From the NCBI RefSeq assembly GCF_000003195.3, contig NC_012879.2, positions 37,498,647 through 37,562,646 of the forward strand: a stretch of DNA of 64,000 nucleotides, given 5' to 3'. The stretch is from Sorghum bicolor (lineage: Eukaryota; Streptophyta; Magnoliopsida; Poales; Poaceae). Of the stretch, positions 23,755 through 34,397 are shown piece after piece (the stretch's first letter is position 1; each line of letters opens with the position of its first letter). The position numbers and the translations under genes are program-made. The notes under the pieces are model-generated. The model was not told where the DNA came from, searched no databases, and was given only the letters and a program-made list of their open reading frames with translations.

Positions 23755-26700
23755 TGTAACACCCTAGGTGTTAAGCATGCACTTAGTCCTACCAAAGTCA
23801 TGCATAAGCATTCCCATCAAGCATAAGCATCATGAGCATTACACTCTTTTAAAAGTATGATTTTATGTGCATCATCTCATGTGTTCTAAATATGTTAAAA
23901 ATATGATGCTTGCTTCTAAAATTGTGAAAAATTCAAATTAGGTTGATTTATGTGTGAGAAGAATTTAGAATATTTTTGTGCAATTTTTTGAGCTATGGAA
24001 TTTGAGAAATGGGATTTATACAAAATATCCAAAATAACTTTATTTAAAAACCTAGAACTAAGTTTTAATTGGTAGTTCAAATTCTATTTAGAATTTGGTC
24101 CTACCTATTAAAGCAAAGTTGTAGAGTTTTTAGTTTGGCATCACTTTGCTTTTGGGTGAAAATGGTGAAAAGGGTTTGAAAATGGTCAAAATGCTTTTGG
24201 AAGAGGATTTAAGAAAAGAAAATTTAAAAAAAAATGGAAAAGGGAAAAGGGGGCGCTAGCAGGCCGCGGCCTCGCTTCTGGCCCACTGGCCGAAGCCGGC
24301 TCGGCCCGCCCGCGCTCTCCCCTCCCCCTTCCCCGCGCTCGCGCCCGCGTCCGCGCGCGGACGGCCTCGCCGCGACGCCGTGGCGCGCCGGCAGGACTCG
24401 GCCGCCGCGTGGCGGGCATGCGGCAGCGAGGACGCGCCCCGGTCGGCCACCAAAGCGCCCCGGTCGCGCTCGCCTCCGCCCCCGCTCCCATTTGCGCCCC
24501 TCAGCTCTCTCTCTCTCGCTCTCTCGCCCTCGCCCCGCACGCGCAGAGCGCCGCCGTCGCCATTGGAGCCCGAGCTCCGCCTCGGCTGTTCCTCCTCCGT
24601 GCGTGCGCCATTCTTCAATTAGTTCTTCCCCGAGCTTCGCCTTCGCTCCGCCGTTGCGAAACGCTCATCTGAGCGCTCGGTAAGGCACGGTGAGCCCCGC
24701 TCGCCCTCGCTTTCTTCTCCGGCGAGAGCTCCGCCGCCGCACGCGTGGTCCGCGCGTCTCCATGCCTTCCGGTGCTGCGTAGTTGGCGCATCGTGTTCGC
24801 CTTGGCACCGCGATGCTCGCAAGCCCCTCCAGCCACGCTCTACCGAGCCGGCGTCCCGTACCGACGACGAGCAGCGCCGCCGCTCCGCCATGGCCGGTGG
24901 CGAGCCTGCTCCGGTCCGTTTTAGGCCGTGCAAATGGGTGCCCTAGGTCCGCTGTGAGCCGTAGAGCGTGTAGAGCCGCTTGATTCGCCGAAAGGGGTCG
25001 CCGACGGTGAGCTCCGGCTCGCCCGAGCTCCTCCCCCTCTGCGCTCTGACCAGCGGGCCCTGCTGGCAGGCGGGTCCGCTCGTCAGCGGCCGCGGGTGCA
25101 CTGCACCGGGTGCACCTAGCAGGTCTCGGGGTGGAATTGATTTGTTTTTAGAAACATAATTTCCAGGAAATGATTTAAATGTTCAAAAATCCATATCTTG
25201 ATGAATATAGCTCCAAAAATGGTGAAATAAATTTTGGTGTGTTCCTTATTTCTAGATCTATATCCTAGTATGATTGCATGTCATGTTGGAGCAACTTTTC
25301 TATGTGAATATATTTTATCCATGATTTTGTTAAACTTGGAAAATGCATAGTAAATGAAATATGGCTCAGAAAAATGTAAAATTTGTTTTGCTGGCTCTGC
25401 ATGTGTGTTTAATCACTGAGAAAATATTGTTACATATTATTTGGTGTATCAATGAATTTATGGTAATTTAAATGCTTGCATGGCAGTACTTTATGATTTT
25501 TAATAATTAATTGGGTCATGCAATAAATCTGGAAAATTTTGTGGGTGTTTCTTATGATATTAGACAAATTGTAAAAATATGAAATCTGTTGTTTGACACT
25601 TATACCACAGTAGGGTGATTATACTTACTTTATTACTTAATCTTGTGATTTTTGTGGCTCAAAATAAGTAACCAAAAATCATGAAAAATTTTCAGTAAAC
25701 TTTATGCTTAGCTGGAAGTCTCCTGTAATTTTTGTGGAATTTATTGATGAACAGGATTGCATGTGATTTTTAATGGGCTTAGAAATGAATAAAGAAAATT
25801 TTGAATGGTTGTGTATGTGGGTTGAATGGACTAAGTTGGGTTTGGTGTATCTTTGAAGCATCATGTAGGTTGCTGATGTCATTTGAAAAATAATTATAGA
25901 AGAGAATGTAACAGATGTTTGATTCAACTGTTTATTCTTGGATGATGTTGACTACCTTGTAATAAGCATGACCAAGTGCATTACCTATGCATCATAACAT
26001 GACTCCTTTGGTACTCTCTCATATAGGCATCCACTCGGGCATCTCGCACTCCACTCATGAGCATATATGCATCATACAGGCTCGCAGGAGAACGAGGTGG
26101 GAACCGAGGAACCCGAGGAGCTTCAGGAGCAGGAACCTCCGGAAGCACAAGAACCCGGAGAGGAACTGCAGGAGTGTCCGGATCACCGACCCAGCACGTT
26201 TGAGAAAGGCAAGCCCCGGAGCATTCTAAGTCTTCCTATTCTCGCTAACTTATATAAAGTGCTATACTTATTCTACTGTATTGCATATTAAGTGATAGGA
26301 GTTGCCTGATACCGTTGCTGCATATGTACTCCTTGTTATCCCTACTCGTTATCTACCTTGTCCTATGTAGATAGACGCGGAGTCTATGCTTAGCTTGCTT
26401 AGTCCGGTAGAAGTCGGGTGATGTCCTGTCACCTGCGAGATATAGGTGGATACCTGCTTGATTAAGCAGTGGTTGCTTGGGGAAAGAAATAACCGAGTGT
26501 GGAATGTAATTGGAGACCGGGCAGGGTCTTATGGTGGGTTGCCCATAGTGCCCCTGCCCGTGTCGATTAAGGACCGATCGTTGACGGCCCTCTTGTCATG
26601 TTGAACGCATGCGCCACACTTAGCTGGAAGGATAAGTCGTTCCGACCGCGAAGCCTGAACACTATCCGGGCCGGGAATCGAGCCGCCATGCGCTGTATTG

Positions 26701-27713
26701 GTGGTGGTTGAGGAGAACGACGAGGGCGCGGCGCGCAACCTTGGTATACCTTGGATACCTCGGTCGCCGGAACGGTCCTCGGGTACTGGCGGTGCCTGCC
26801 GAACCCGCGAATTGGTCCTGGATAGTGTAATACGGTGATCTGTAGCTCACTTGATCAGTGAGTGTGGTTTGTGTGGGGAATACCTCGCCAGCTGGTTAGA
26901 AATCGATTCGAATCGCCATCGCTCCTGGATAGTGAGCACTTGACATGAGCCCTGTCCTCGTAGTAAGGACTAGGGAACACTTGGGTTATAATGAAACGGG
27001 TTTATGACTGCTGTGATGAGGTACTATCATAGTCTCATACTTGCTAGTAATAGCACAGGAGCAAACCTAGATAATAGATAATGATACTTTCAACTTGAGC
27101 AGATTAAAAGAAGAAAAGATTTATGTAGGTTCGGGTAATAAAACCTTGCGGTCTTTGCAAAATGGTTGTCAGCTACCCCACTAAATAGCCTTCATGATCC
27201 TTGATGAGTCTTTGTTTTAAGTTTATGACGGGTAAGTCTAGCTGAGTACCTTCTCGTACTCAGGGTTCTATTCCCATGTTGTTTTGCAGATGGTCAAATG
27301 TACTATGGTTATTGCATCCTCTGTCTGTACCCAGCTATGGGTGATGACTAGACCAAGGGCGATGGTCACTCCGTCTCTTCTTTTGCTTTTGTGGGAATGA
27401 CCGAACTATGGCACTGTATCAGACTTATCGTGTGTGTTGTAATTTCAAACTATGAAACTTCCGCTACTTGAAGAACTTGGTTTGTAATAACTTTAAGCAC
27501 TCCGATGTATTTTATGAATGTTGTAATTTGGATGTGCTTGTGGATGGCGACCGCTAAACTTATTACGATCTTGGCTGTATATGTGATGTGTGGTTTGAAA
27601 TCCTTCGAGATTTCACGGACTACCGGGATTATATGGGCTTAAGCGTGATAGTTTGACTATGCGAATGGTCACTATTAGGCTTAATCTCTTATAATTTGGT
27701 CGGTTATGTTACC
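23755..27713 (+). repeat. 5' LTR of H (about 3.96 kb)
   Basis: It starts TGTAACACCCTAGGTG and ends TGTTACC, where the 3' LTR has TGTTACA. A CpG-dense block (about 24240-25130) lies between AT-rich arms. A TATATAA candidate at 26251-26257 follows a conserved small reading frame. The long open frames on both strands of the CpG-dense block are not supported as genes. Confidence 0.93.
26067..26291 (+). CDS. Small acidic reading frame in the 5' LTR of H
   Basis: This 74-codon frame starts at an ATG right before a CATACAG splice-acceptor-like site. It is rich in Glu, Pro and Gln, then reads PSTFEKGKPRSILSLPILA. It is conserved in LTR A and in the 3' LTR of H. Against LTR C, changes such as TGT/TGC, GAT/GAC, GAA/GAG, TCG/TCA and AAC/AAT are silent. 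Function is unknown; it may be one exon of a spliced LTR transcript or a non-coding conserved block. Confidence 0.35.
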   Translation: MHHTGSQENEVGTEEPEELQEQEPPEAQEPGEELQECPDHRPSTFEKGKPRSILSLPILANLYKVLYLFYCIAY

Positions 27714-28542
27714 GCTGGCATCGGAGCAAGGTTTAGCGAGTTACTGTTCATAAGTACGTTTTAAATAAAAATCTAAACCGGTTTAGTAAAAGATTTTATT
27801 AATTAATTAATAATGATCAAGGTGTTAAACTAAGTTTTGTAAAAAAAAAATTATCTAGTGTGCCATGGTCATATCCTTTATGCCCAGTTAAGGACTCTAA
27901 GGTGGCTAGCTAAGTACTGACTTGGGGGTTAATGCATCATATTTTTGTTTCGTCGCTCATACGGCGTGCAATAGTATGAGTGCCATTCATTTGAGTGGTA
28001 ATGTATGGATCAATTCTTCCTCTACGCCATGGTAAGTGGGAGTTGTGAGAGCATGATCGGATACACTGCCGGTCTAGGGAAGCGTTGTCAGGTGCTGTGT
28101 CATGCACACATGTTGGTGTGTCTTGGGAACAGTACCGCATGCTGGGAATTCCGTCCTGAGAGGCGATGCCGTCATTAGGGCGATGATGTGGGTAGTGACA
28201 CGTCACATGCATGGACGGGTGTCTGTGTATGTGAAGTGTATAGTTTTAAATTTTGTTATGCACGACCATACTATGGGTGGGCTGAAATGAGTTTTCTGCA
28301 GGTACCCTAACCACGTTCTCGCTTAGAACGCTAGTTACGTTATGGGAGAACGTTGTGTGCCACTGCATATACCGCTTAGTGTTAACTTTTGTTTCTAAGT
28401 TTGTGAGATCGTAAGTTCGTGCATGCATCATGTTCATTTCATATCATTGCTTACTTTCCCCCTTAATTTAATCTATCCCAATTCTAAATAAAATAATTAA
28501 AGGTAATCCTCACTCTTACCCACGGTATTCCATTTGCAGCAG
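27714..28542 (+). other. Leader of H with primer binding site
   Basis: The primer site at 27716-27727 (TGGCATCGGAGC) differs from the usual initiator-Met site at two bases. The rest of the 0.83 kb leader has no convincing gene. It ends in CCATTTGCAG, a good 3' splice site, three bases before the ATG of the next gene, so that gene may be expressed from a spliced RNA. Confidence 0.8.
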
Positions 28543-29586
28543 ATGGCACGCACTAGGCTCACAGCTCGCAAGTCCACTGGTGGGCGGGCCCCTCGCCGTC
28601 CGTTGGCAGCTAGGAGCTCGCGACATAAGAGCAAGTTCCTAGAGGAGTTTGGGATGCCCACTTTGCTTTGGAGGGTGCTCAGTTCGATGGGGTATCCCGA
28701 AGGAAGGGAGCCTCGCTACTATTGGGATAAGGAGCCGCTTGGTGACGAGACCCTGGTGGGGATTGAGGCAGTTGTCCCTACCAGTGGAGGAGACCCTGCT
28801 TGGGGCTGCTGGGTGTACGAGTCCCGAGGTGTCACGCCTTTCCACGGTGCCAGCAGGGCAGCTTTCGCAGTTTTGAGGGACCTCATGGAGAGGTTTCCAC
28901 AGGAGCTGGCCCACGCCTTCGCTGGGGTGTTTCCCCGGGGTGACCCTTACACTTCGGTGTGGGATCAGTCCGAGGTGAATGCTCTAGAGAGGAGTGCGGA
29001 TGAGGACCAACACAGTGGCAGTGCAGTTATGAGTGCCATGTACGCGTCGATGAAGACCTATGGAGGCCTGGAGCGTTGTTTGGGTCGCTTGTCCGGGTCT
29101 CTTCTCACCGTCCAGGATGAGAAGCGTCAGTTGCAGCGTGAGTTTGACTCTGAGGTTGAGAGGCTACAGGCAGAGTTGGCTCGTGTGACCAGAGAGAGAG
29201 ACCAGGCAGTCCAGAAGAACAGTGAGCTGAGTCAGGACCTGCTTGCAGTACGGGAGCAGAAGGACAGGGTGACTACTGCTCACAGGAACTGCGAGCACAT
29301 GCTAGTCCATGTGCTTGGACAGAGGAATGAAGCCTGGCACGAGGAGGACACTTTGAGGGCCCGACAGCTAGAGCTAGAGCAGCAGCTAGCTAATGCCGAT
29401 GAGTACAATGAGAACTTGCATGAGGAGATCCACCAGCTGCATAACCAGCTCCACCCTCACCACCTGCCTGGAGCAGCGGAGCTAGACTCTGAGGACGAGA
29501 TGGACGCGGATCCCGAGATAGGAGTAGCTGCTAGTGGTGACGAGGATGAGGATGGCTCTGGCATGGACAGTGACCACAGCGAGTAG
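28543..29586 (+). CDS. Retrotransposon accessory protein with histone H3-like N-terminal tail, coiled coil and acidic C-terminus
   Basis: This 347-residue frame starts at the ATG at 28543; an earlier TTG would add three residues. Residues 2-21 align without gaps to the histone H3 tail: [20 protein letters not shown] against [28 protein letters not shown] (H3 residues 6-13, containing K9) is identical. H3 K4, K14, K18 and K23 are replaced by Arg, and K27 by His. Residues about 32-140 look globular ([41 protein letters not shown]) and only faintly recall a double-stranded-RNA-binding fold. Residues about 188-304 are a strong coiled coil, and 312-347 are highly acidic, as in histone chaperones. 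It sits between leader and gag in the same orientation. No enzymatic motif is seen. Its role is unknown; a chromatin function is inferred from the tail. Confidence 0.85.
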   Translation: [347 protein letters not shown]

Positions 29587-29870
29587 ATGCTAGGGCTCTA
29601 GAGCTAGTCTTCCCTCTTTTGTGATGTATGTTGCGTGGCATGTCATGTACTTTTGGATCTGGGCTGTGTAAGACTTTATGAGTTGATGCTGAAAGTCCAG
29701 TGTATGTATGCTGGCAAGTTGGATGTATGCGAACCTTGTTGCGTGAATGTTAAGTAATCTGTTAGTGATGTTGTGCGTGGATAATGAGTTGTTGTGCCTT
29801 TGTTTATTGTGTGAATTTATTCCTTCAGTAAATTCAGTATGGCACGATTTTACACATTTTCTACCGATTG
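29587..29870 (+). other. Spacer between the accessory gene and gag-pol of H
   Basis: 284 bases without a gene. The gag ATG at 29910 is directly preceded by GGCATCGCAG, a splice-acceptor-like sequence, so gag-pol may also be translated from a spliced RNA. An in-frame ATG at 29871 would add 13 residues. Confidence 0.6.
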
Positions 29871-32800
29871 ATGGCAACTCCTAACGATTGCTTATCATTG
29901 GCATCGCAGATGGTACAAACACGGGGCGGGGGTAGCAGCAATCCGGGCCTTGGAACAGGTACATCCGGAGGTGGGGCTCAACGGATTGAGGACAGAGCAC
30001 CAACACCGCCACCCCCACCACCGCCTCCCCCGTACACCGCGGATGTGTTTTTCGCGCAGTTTCTGGGAAGCCAACGCAACATGGAACAGATCGAGCGCAA
30101 CATGGAAGAAGCTTTGCGCAACATAGCTGACAACACCCGTCGTGGAGATAATCAGGGTGGCCGGGAGGTCAACCAGTACAGTTCGTTCAAGGACTTCATG
30201 GATACCAAGCCACCAATCTTTAAGGAGGCCTTGGAACCGCTCGAAGCAGATGAGTGGATCAACACCATGGAGCAGATGTTTCGTCTTCTCCGAATGACAG
30301 AAGAACTCAAGGCTGAGTATGCGGCACATCAGTTGCAAGGACCCGCTGGGATTTGGTGGTCCCATCACCGCACCACCTACCCAGAGGGGACACCAATCAC
30401 CTGGAACCGCTTCACCACCGCTTTCCGGGAAAATTACATTCCTCCTGGTGTGGTTGAAATGAAGGTTGGGGAGTTCATGAGGCTGTCCCAGGGGACGAAA
30501 TCTGTGAAAGAGTATCTACATGCCTTCAATAATCTCGCTCGATATGCCCCTGAGTTTGTAAACACGGAGGCCAAGAAGATTGCCAGTTTCCAGAGAGGCT
30601 TGAATCCAAAGATGCTGAAAACCATGGGTACAGGGGCCAGGGCTACCTTCAATGCTTACATCAGTGACTGTCTCACCCAGGAGAATAACAACAACAACTA
30701 CAGTGCATCCAAGTCACGTAAAAGGGCTTTTGAAGCTGGATCATCCCAGTCCAGGGCACGAGTGACAGGGCGACAGCAGTATCGTCCCCCTGCCCCAGGT
30801 GCTAGGTTCCGACCACCGCAGAGAAGGAACACCGGACATCCAACACAGCAGAAGCCGTACAAGGTGGCGATAGCTCCTGCCAAGCCAAAGGCAATTCAAG
30901 CTGCAGCACCTGCCGCCAACAATGCGCCCAAGGGTCCATGTTATAACTGCCACAAGATGGGGCACTTTGCTAAGGAATGTCCCTACCCCAAGAGGCAGCA
31001 GCCAACATATCCAGCTCGTGTGCATCATACCTCGATTGAGGAAATCCCGGAAGGAGAACCGGTAACAGCTGGTATGTTTTCTGTCAACCAACATCTTGCA
31101 GTTGTTTTGTTTGATTCTGGATCGTCGCATTCTTTCATGAGTCAAGCATTTGCACAAAAGCATAGTCAACCAGTTACAGATCTGGGCTATGGCTACCGCA
31201 TCAGCTCAGCAGGGGCAGATGCGTTGACCAATAAAGTGGTCCGAGGGGCAACCCTGGATGTAAGTGGCCGAGTTTTTCGGGTAAATCTAGTGGTCATGCC
31301 TGGGTTAGTTTTGGATGTTATCATGGGCATGAACTGGATGAGAGAATGGGATGCGGTCATAGATACTGGAAAGAGGATGTTATCTCTCAGAGAACCACAG
31401 GGCAGTAACTCTTTTCAAGTACCTCTGCCCCGTCGTCTTGACTTTGCTAGCATCTCCTGTGCTACGCACGTGGTCCCTTTACCACAGATCCCAGTAGCCT
31501 GTGAGTTCCCCGATGTGTTTCCCGAGGAGTTACCAGGACTTCCCCCAGATAGGGAGGTAGAGTTTGTAATCGAGTTGATACCAGGTACAGCACCAATATC
31601 TAGAAGGCCGTACCGGATGCCACCAAACGAACTCGCAGAATTGAAGAAACAACTGAAGGAGTTACTAGAAAAAGGGTTCATCCGGCCCAGCTCGTCGGAA
31701 TGGGGTTGTCCAGCGTTGTTTGTGAAAAAGAAGGATCAGTCGTTGCGCATGTGCGTGGACTATCGTCCACTCAATGCAGTGACAATCAAAAATAAGTATC
31801 CCTTGCCAAGGATTGACATCCTGTTTGATCAGTTATCCAAGGCAAGAGTGTTCTCTAAGATAGATTTGAGATCTGGGTATCACCAAATCAAGATTCGTCC
31901 GCAAGATATCCCGAAGACTGCTTTTTCCACCAGATATGGGTTGTACGAGTATCTTGTCATGTCCTTTGGGTTGACAAATGCTCCTGCATACTTTATGTAT
32001 CTGATGAATTCAGTCTTTATGCCAGAATTGGATAAGTTTGTTGTGGTGTTTATCGATGATATTCTGGTATATTCAGAAAATGAGCAAGATCACGCCGAGC
32101 ATCTGAGAATCGTGCTGACACGGTTACGAGAGCATCAGTTATATGCCAAGTTCAGCAAGTGTGAGTTCTGGTTAAAGAAAGTTCCTTTCCTCGGGCACAT
32201 TCTGTCTGAAGAAGGAATTGCTGTGGATCCATCAAAAGTGCAGGAAGTCATGGACTGGAAGGCACCAACTTCGGTCTCGGAAGTTAGAAGTTTTCTTGGT
32301 CTGGCCGGGTATTATCGTCGTTTCATACCTGACTTCTCCAAGATTGCTAAGCCAATGACAAGTTTGCTACAAAAGGATCATAAGTTCATCTGGACGGAGG
32401 GGTGTGAGTTAGCCTTCCGCACCTTGCGAAAATTGCTAACCACTGCTCCCGTTCTGGCACAACCTAATATAGAGAAGCCTTTTGATGTGTTTTGTGACGC
32501 ATCGAAGAGTGGCCTGGGGTGTGTGTTGATGCAAGATGGCAGGGTGATAGCTTATGCTTCCCGACAGTTGAGAAAGCATGAAGTCAACTATCCAACGCAC
32601 GACCTTGAGTTAGCAGCAGTGGTACATGCTTTGAAGATCTGGAGACATTATCTGCTAGGAAATAAGTGTCACATTTACACCGATCACAAGAGTTTGAAGT
32701 ACATCTTCACTCAGTCCGAGCTGAATATGAGGCAACGATGGTGGTTAGAGCTAATCAAGGACTATGACCTGGAAGTTCACTATCATTCAGGCAAGGCTAA

Positions 32801-33584
32801 TGTAGTAGCAGATGCTCTAAGTCGTAAACCACACTGTCAAGTGGTCCAACCGTTGTTTGAAGATGGGTTCAATCTTATGCATCCTGAGGTCTTATGTCAT
32901 ATACAACTCAGTTGTTCACTCGAGAGTCAAGTCATTGAAGGTCAGAAAACAGACAAGGGTATTTTCCACATCAAAGAGAAGATCAAAGATGACCCAAAGA
33001 CTCAGTTTCGGGTTGATGAGAAGGGGGTACTGTGGTTTCAACAGCGGTTAGTGGTCCCGAAAGATCGGGAGTTGAAGAATCGCATCATGGATGAAGCCCA
33101 TCTCTCTAAGCTTTCTATTCATCCTGGCAGCAGCAAAATGTATCAAGATCTAAGGCCCCACTTTTGGTGGACCAAGATGAAGAAAGAAATAGCAGCTTAT
33201 GTGGCCCGTTGTGACACGTGTTGCAGAGTTAAGGCCATCCATATGAAACCTGCAGGTCTGTTGCAACCGTTATCAGTTCCGGAGTGGAAATGGGAAGAGG
33301 TCAGTATGGACTTTATCACGGGTTTACCAACCACAAGGAAGGGGAATGACTCGATTTGGGTAACCATAGATCGATTGACCAAATCGGCCCATTTCATCCC
33401 TGTGAGGACTCGTTACCGACCTCCTGAGTATGCCGATATATATATGGCTGAGATCGTCAAATTGCATGGTATTCCCAAAACTATCATATCGGATAGAGGA
33501 CCGCAGTTCACTGCTCACTTCTGGGAGCGCATGCATAAGAGCTTGGGGACCAGTCTGATAAGAAGCACGGCGTATCATCCCTAG
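29871..33584 (+). CDS. Gag-pol polyprotein of chromovirus H up to an in-frame stop
   Basis: The likely start is MVQTRGGG at 29910, the usual form of this lineage. A Pro-rich segment and the gag core (about 30180-30700, [46 protein letters not shown]) are followed by a CCHC knuckle ([14 protein letters not shown], 30939-30980). The protease has [10 protein letters not shown] (Asp at 31113-31115). Reverse transcriptase includes [18 protein letters not shown] and catalytic FIDD (32049-32060). RNase H shows [19 protein letters not shown] and YTDHKSLKY. The integrase has an H-H-C-C zinc region, SMDFITGLP and ISDRGPQF. The frame ends in TAG at 33582-33584, between the second Asp and the Glu of the integrase triad. 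Confidence 0.95.
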   Translation: MATPNDCLSLASQMVQTRGGGSSNPGLGTGTSGGGAQRIEDRAPTPPPPPPPPPYTADVFFAQFLGSQRNMEQIERNMEEALRNIADNTRRGDNQGGREVNQYSSFKDFMDTKPPIFKEALEPLEADEWINTMEQMFRLLRMTEELKAEYAAHQLQGPAGIWWSHHRTTYPEGTPITWNRFTTAFRENYIPPGVVEMKVGEFMRLSQGTKSVKEYLHAFNNLARYAPEFVNTEAKKIASFQRGLNPKMLKTMGTGARATFNAYISDCLTQENNNNNYSASKSRKRAFEAGSSQSRARVTGRQQYRPPAPGARFRPPQRRNTGHPTQQKPYKVAIAPAKPKAIQAAAPAANNAPKGPCYNCHKMGHFAKECPYPKRQQPTYPARVHHTSIEEIPEGEPVTAGMFSVNQHLAVVLFDSGSSHSFMSQAFAQKHSQPVTDLGYGYRISSAGADALTNKVVRGATLDVSGRVFRVNLVVMPGLVLDVIMGMNWMREWDAVIDTGKRMLSLREPQGSNSFQVPLPRRLDFASISCATHVVPLPQIPVACEFPDVFPEELPGLPPDREVEFVIELIPGTAPISRRPYRMPPNELAELKKQLKELLEKGFIRPSSSEWGCPALFVKKKDQSLRMCVDYRPLNAVTIKNKYPLPRIDILFDQLSKARVFSKIDLRSGYHQIKIRPQDIPKTAFSTRYGLYEYLVMSFGLTNAPAYFMYLMNSVFMPELDKFVVVFIDDILVYSENEQDHAEHLRIVLTRLREHQLYAKFSKCEFWLKKVPFLGHILSEEGIAVDPSKVQEVMDWKAPTSVSEVRSFLGLAGYYRRFIPDFSKIAKPMTSLLQKDHKFIWTEGCELAFRTLRKLLTTAPVLAQPNIEKPFDVFCDASKSGLGCVLMQDGRVIAYASRQLRKHEVNYPTHDLELAAVVHALKIWRHYLLGNKCHIYTDHKSLKYIFTQSELNMRQRWWLELIKDYDLEVHYHSGKANVVADALSRKPHCQVVQPLFEDGFNLMHPEVLCHIQLSCSLESQVIEGQKTDKGIFHIKEKIKDDPKTQFRVDEKGVLWFQQRLVVPKDRELKNRIMDEAHLSKLSIHPGSSKMYQDLRPHFWWTKMKKEIAAYVARCDTCCRVKAIHMKPAGLLQPLSVPEWKWEEVSMDFITGLPTTRKGNDSIWVTIDRLTKSAHFIPVRTRYRPPEYADIYMAEIVKLHGIPKTIISDRGPQFTAHFWERMHKSLGTSLIRSTAYHP

Positions 33585-34385
33585 ACTTCAGGTCAAACCG
33601 AGAGGCTAAATCAAGTGTTAGAAGATATGCTGAGAGCCTGTGTGCTATCATCCAAGGGATCATGGGAATCGTGGTTACCTTTGGCTGAATTCTCCTACAA
33701 TAATAGTTATCAAGAGAGCATCAAGATGGCCCCGTTTGAAGCTTTGTATGGTCGAAGATGTCGAACTCCGTTAAACTGGGTTGAACCTGGTGAAAGAAGA
33801 TACTATGGTATCGACTTTGTGAATGATGCCGAGAAAAAGGTGCAGATTATACAGCAACATATGCAAGCAGCGCAATCACGACAGAAGAGTTATGCTGGTA
33901 AGAGAAGAAGGCCACTTGAATTCAACATAGGTGACTATGTGTACCTCAAGGTTACGCCAATGAAGAAAGTTCAACGTTTCCGAGTTCGAAGCAAGCTTGC
34001 ACCCAGATATGTGGGACCGTACCAAGTGCTAGAGAGGAAAGGCCCAGTGGCCTATAAGATTCAGTTACCTGAAGAGATGAGCTCGATCTTTCCGGTCTTC
34101 CATGTGTCGCAACTACGGAAATGTTTGAAAGTGCCTGAGCAAAGAATTGAACCCCGAGGGATCAAAATAAAAGCAGACTTAGAGTATAAAGAGCAGCCAG
34201 TGGGAATCGTGGATACCAAGGAGCGAGTAACCCGAAACAGAATTGTCAAAACATATAAGGTGGTGTGGAGTCATCATGACGATAGGGATGCCACTTGGGA
34301 AAAAGAGGATTACTTAAAAACAGTTTACCCAAAGTTTCATAAGAAATGGTTAGTAACCCAAAATCTCGGGACGAGATTTCCCTAA
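33585..34385 (+). pseudogene. Integrase C-terminus and chromodomain of H, downstream of the stop
   Basis: The same frame continues after the single TAG. It holds the third catalytic residue (TSGQTERLNQ), the NSYQESIKMAPFEALYGRRC segment, GDYVYLKVTP, the GPYQVL / AYKIQLPEEM / FPVFHVSQLRKC end of Tekay integrases, and a chromodomain at about 34180-34340 (IVDTKERVTRNRIVKTYKV, VWSHHDDRDATWEKEDYL). The chromodomain keeps both Trp residues. Because it lies beyond the stop it would only be made by readthrough, or by a related intact copy. Confidence 0.93.
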
Positions 34386-34396
34386 GGAGGGAAGGG
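34384..34396 (+). other. Polypurine tract of H
   Basis: AAGGAGGGAAGGG lies one base before the 3' LTR. It is the plus-strand primer site of the element. Confidence 0.85.
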
Positions 34397-34397
34397 C

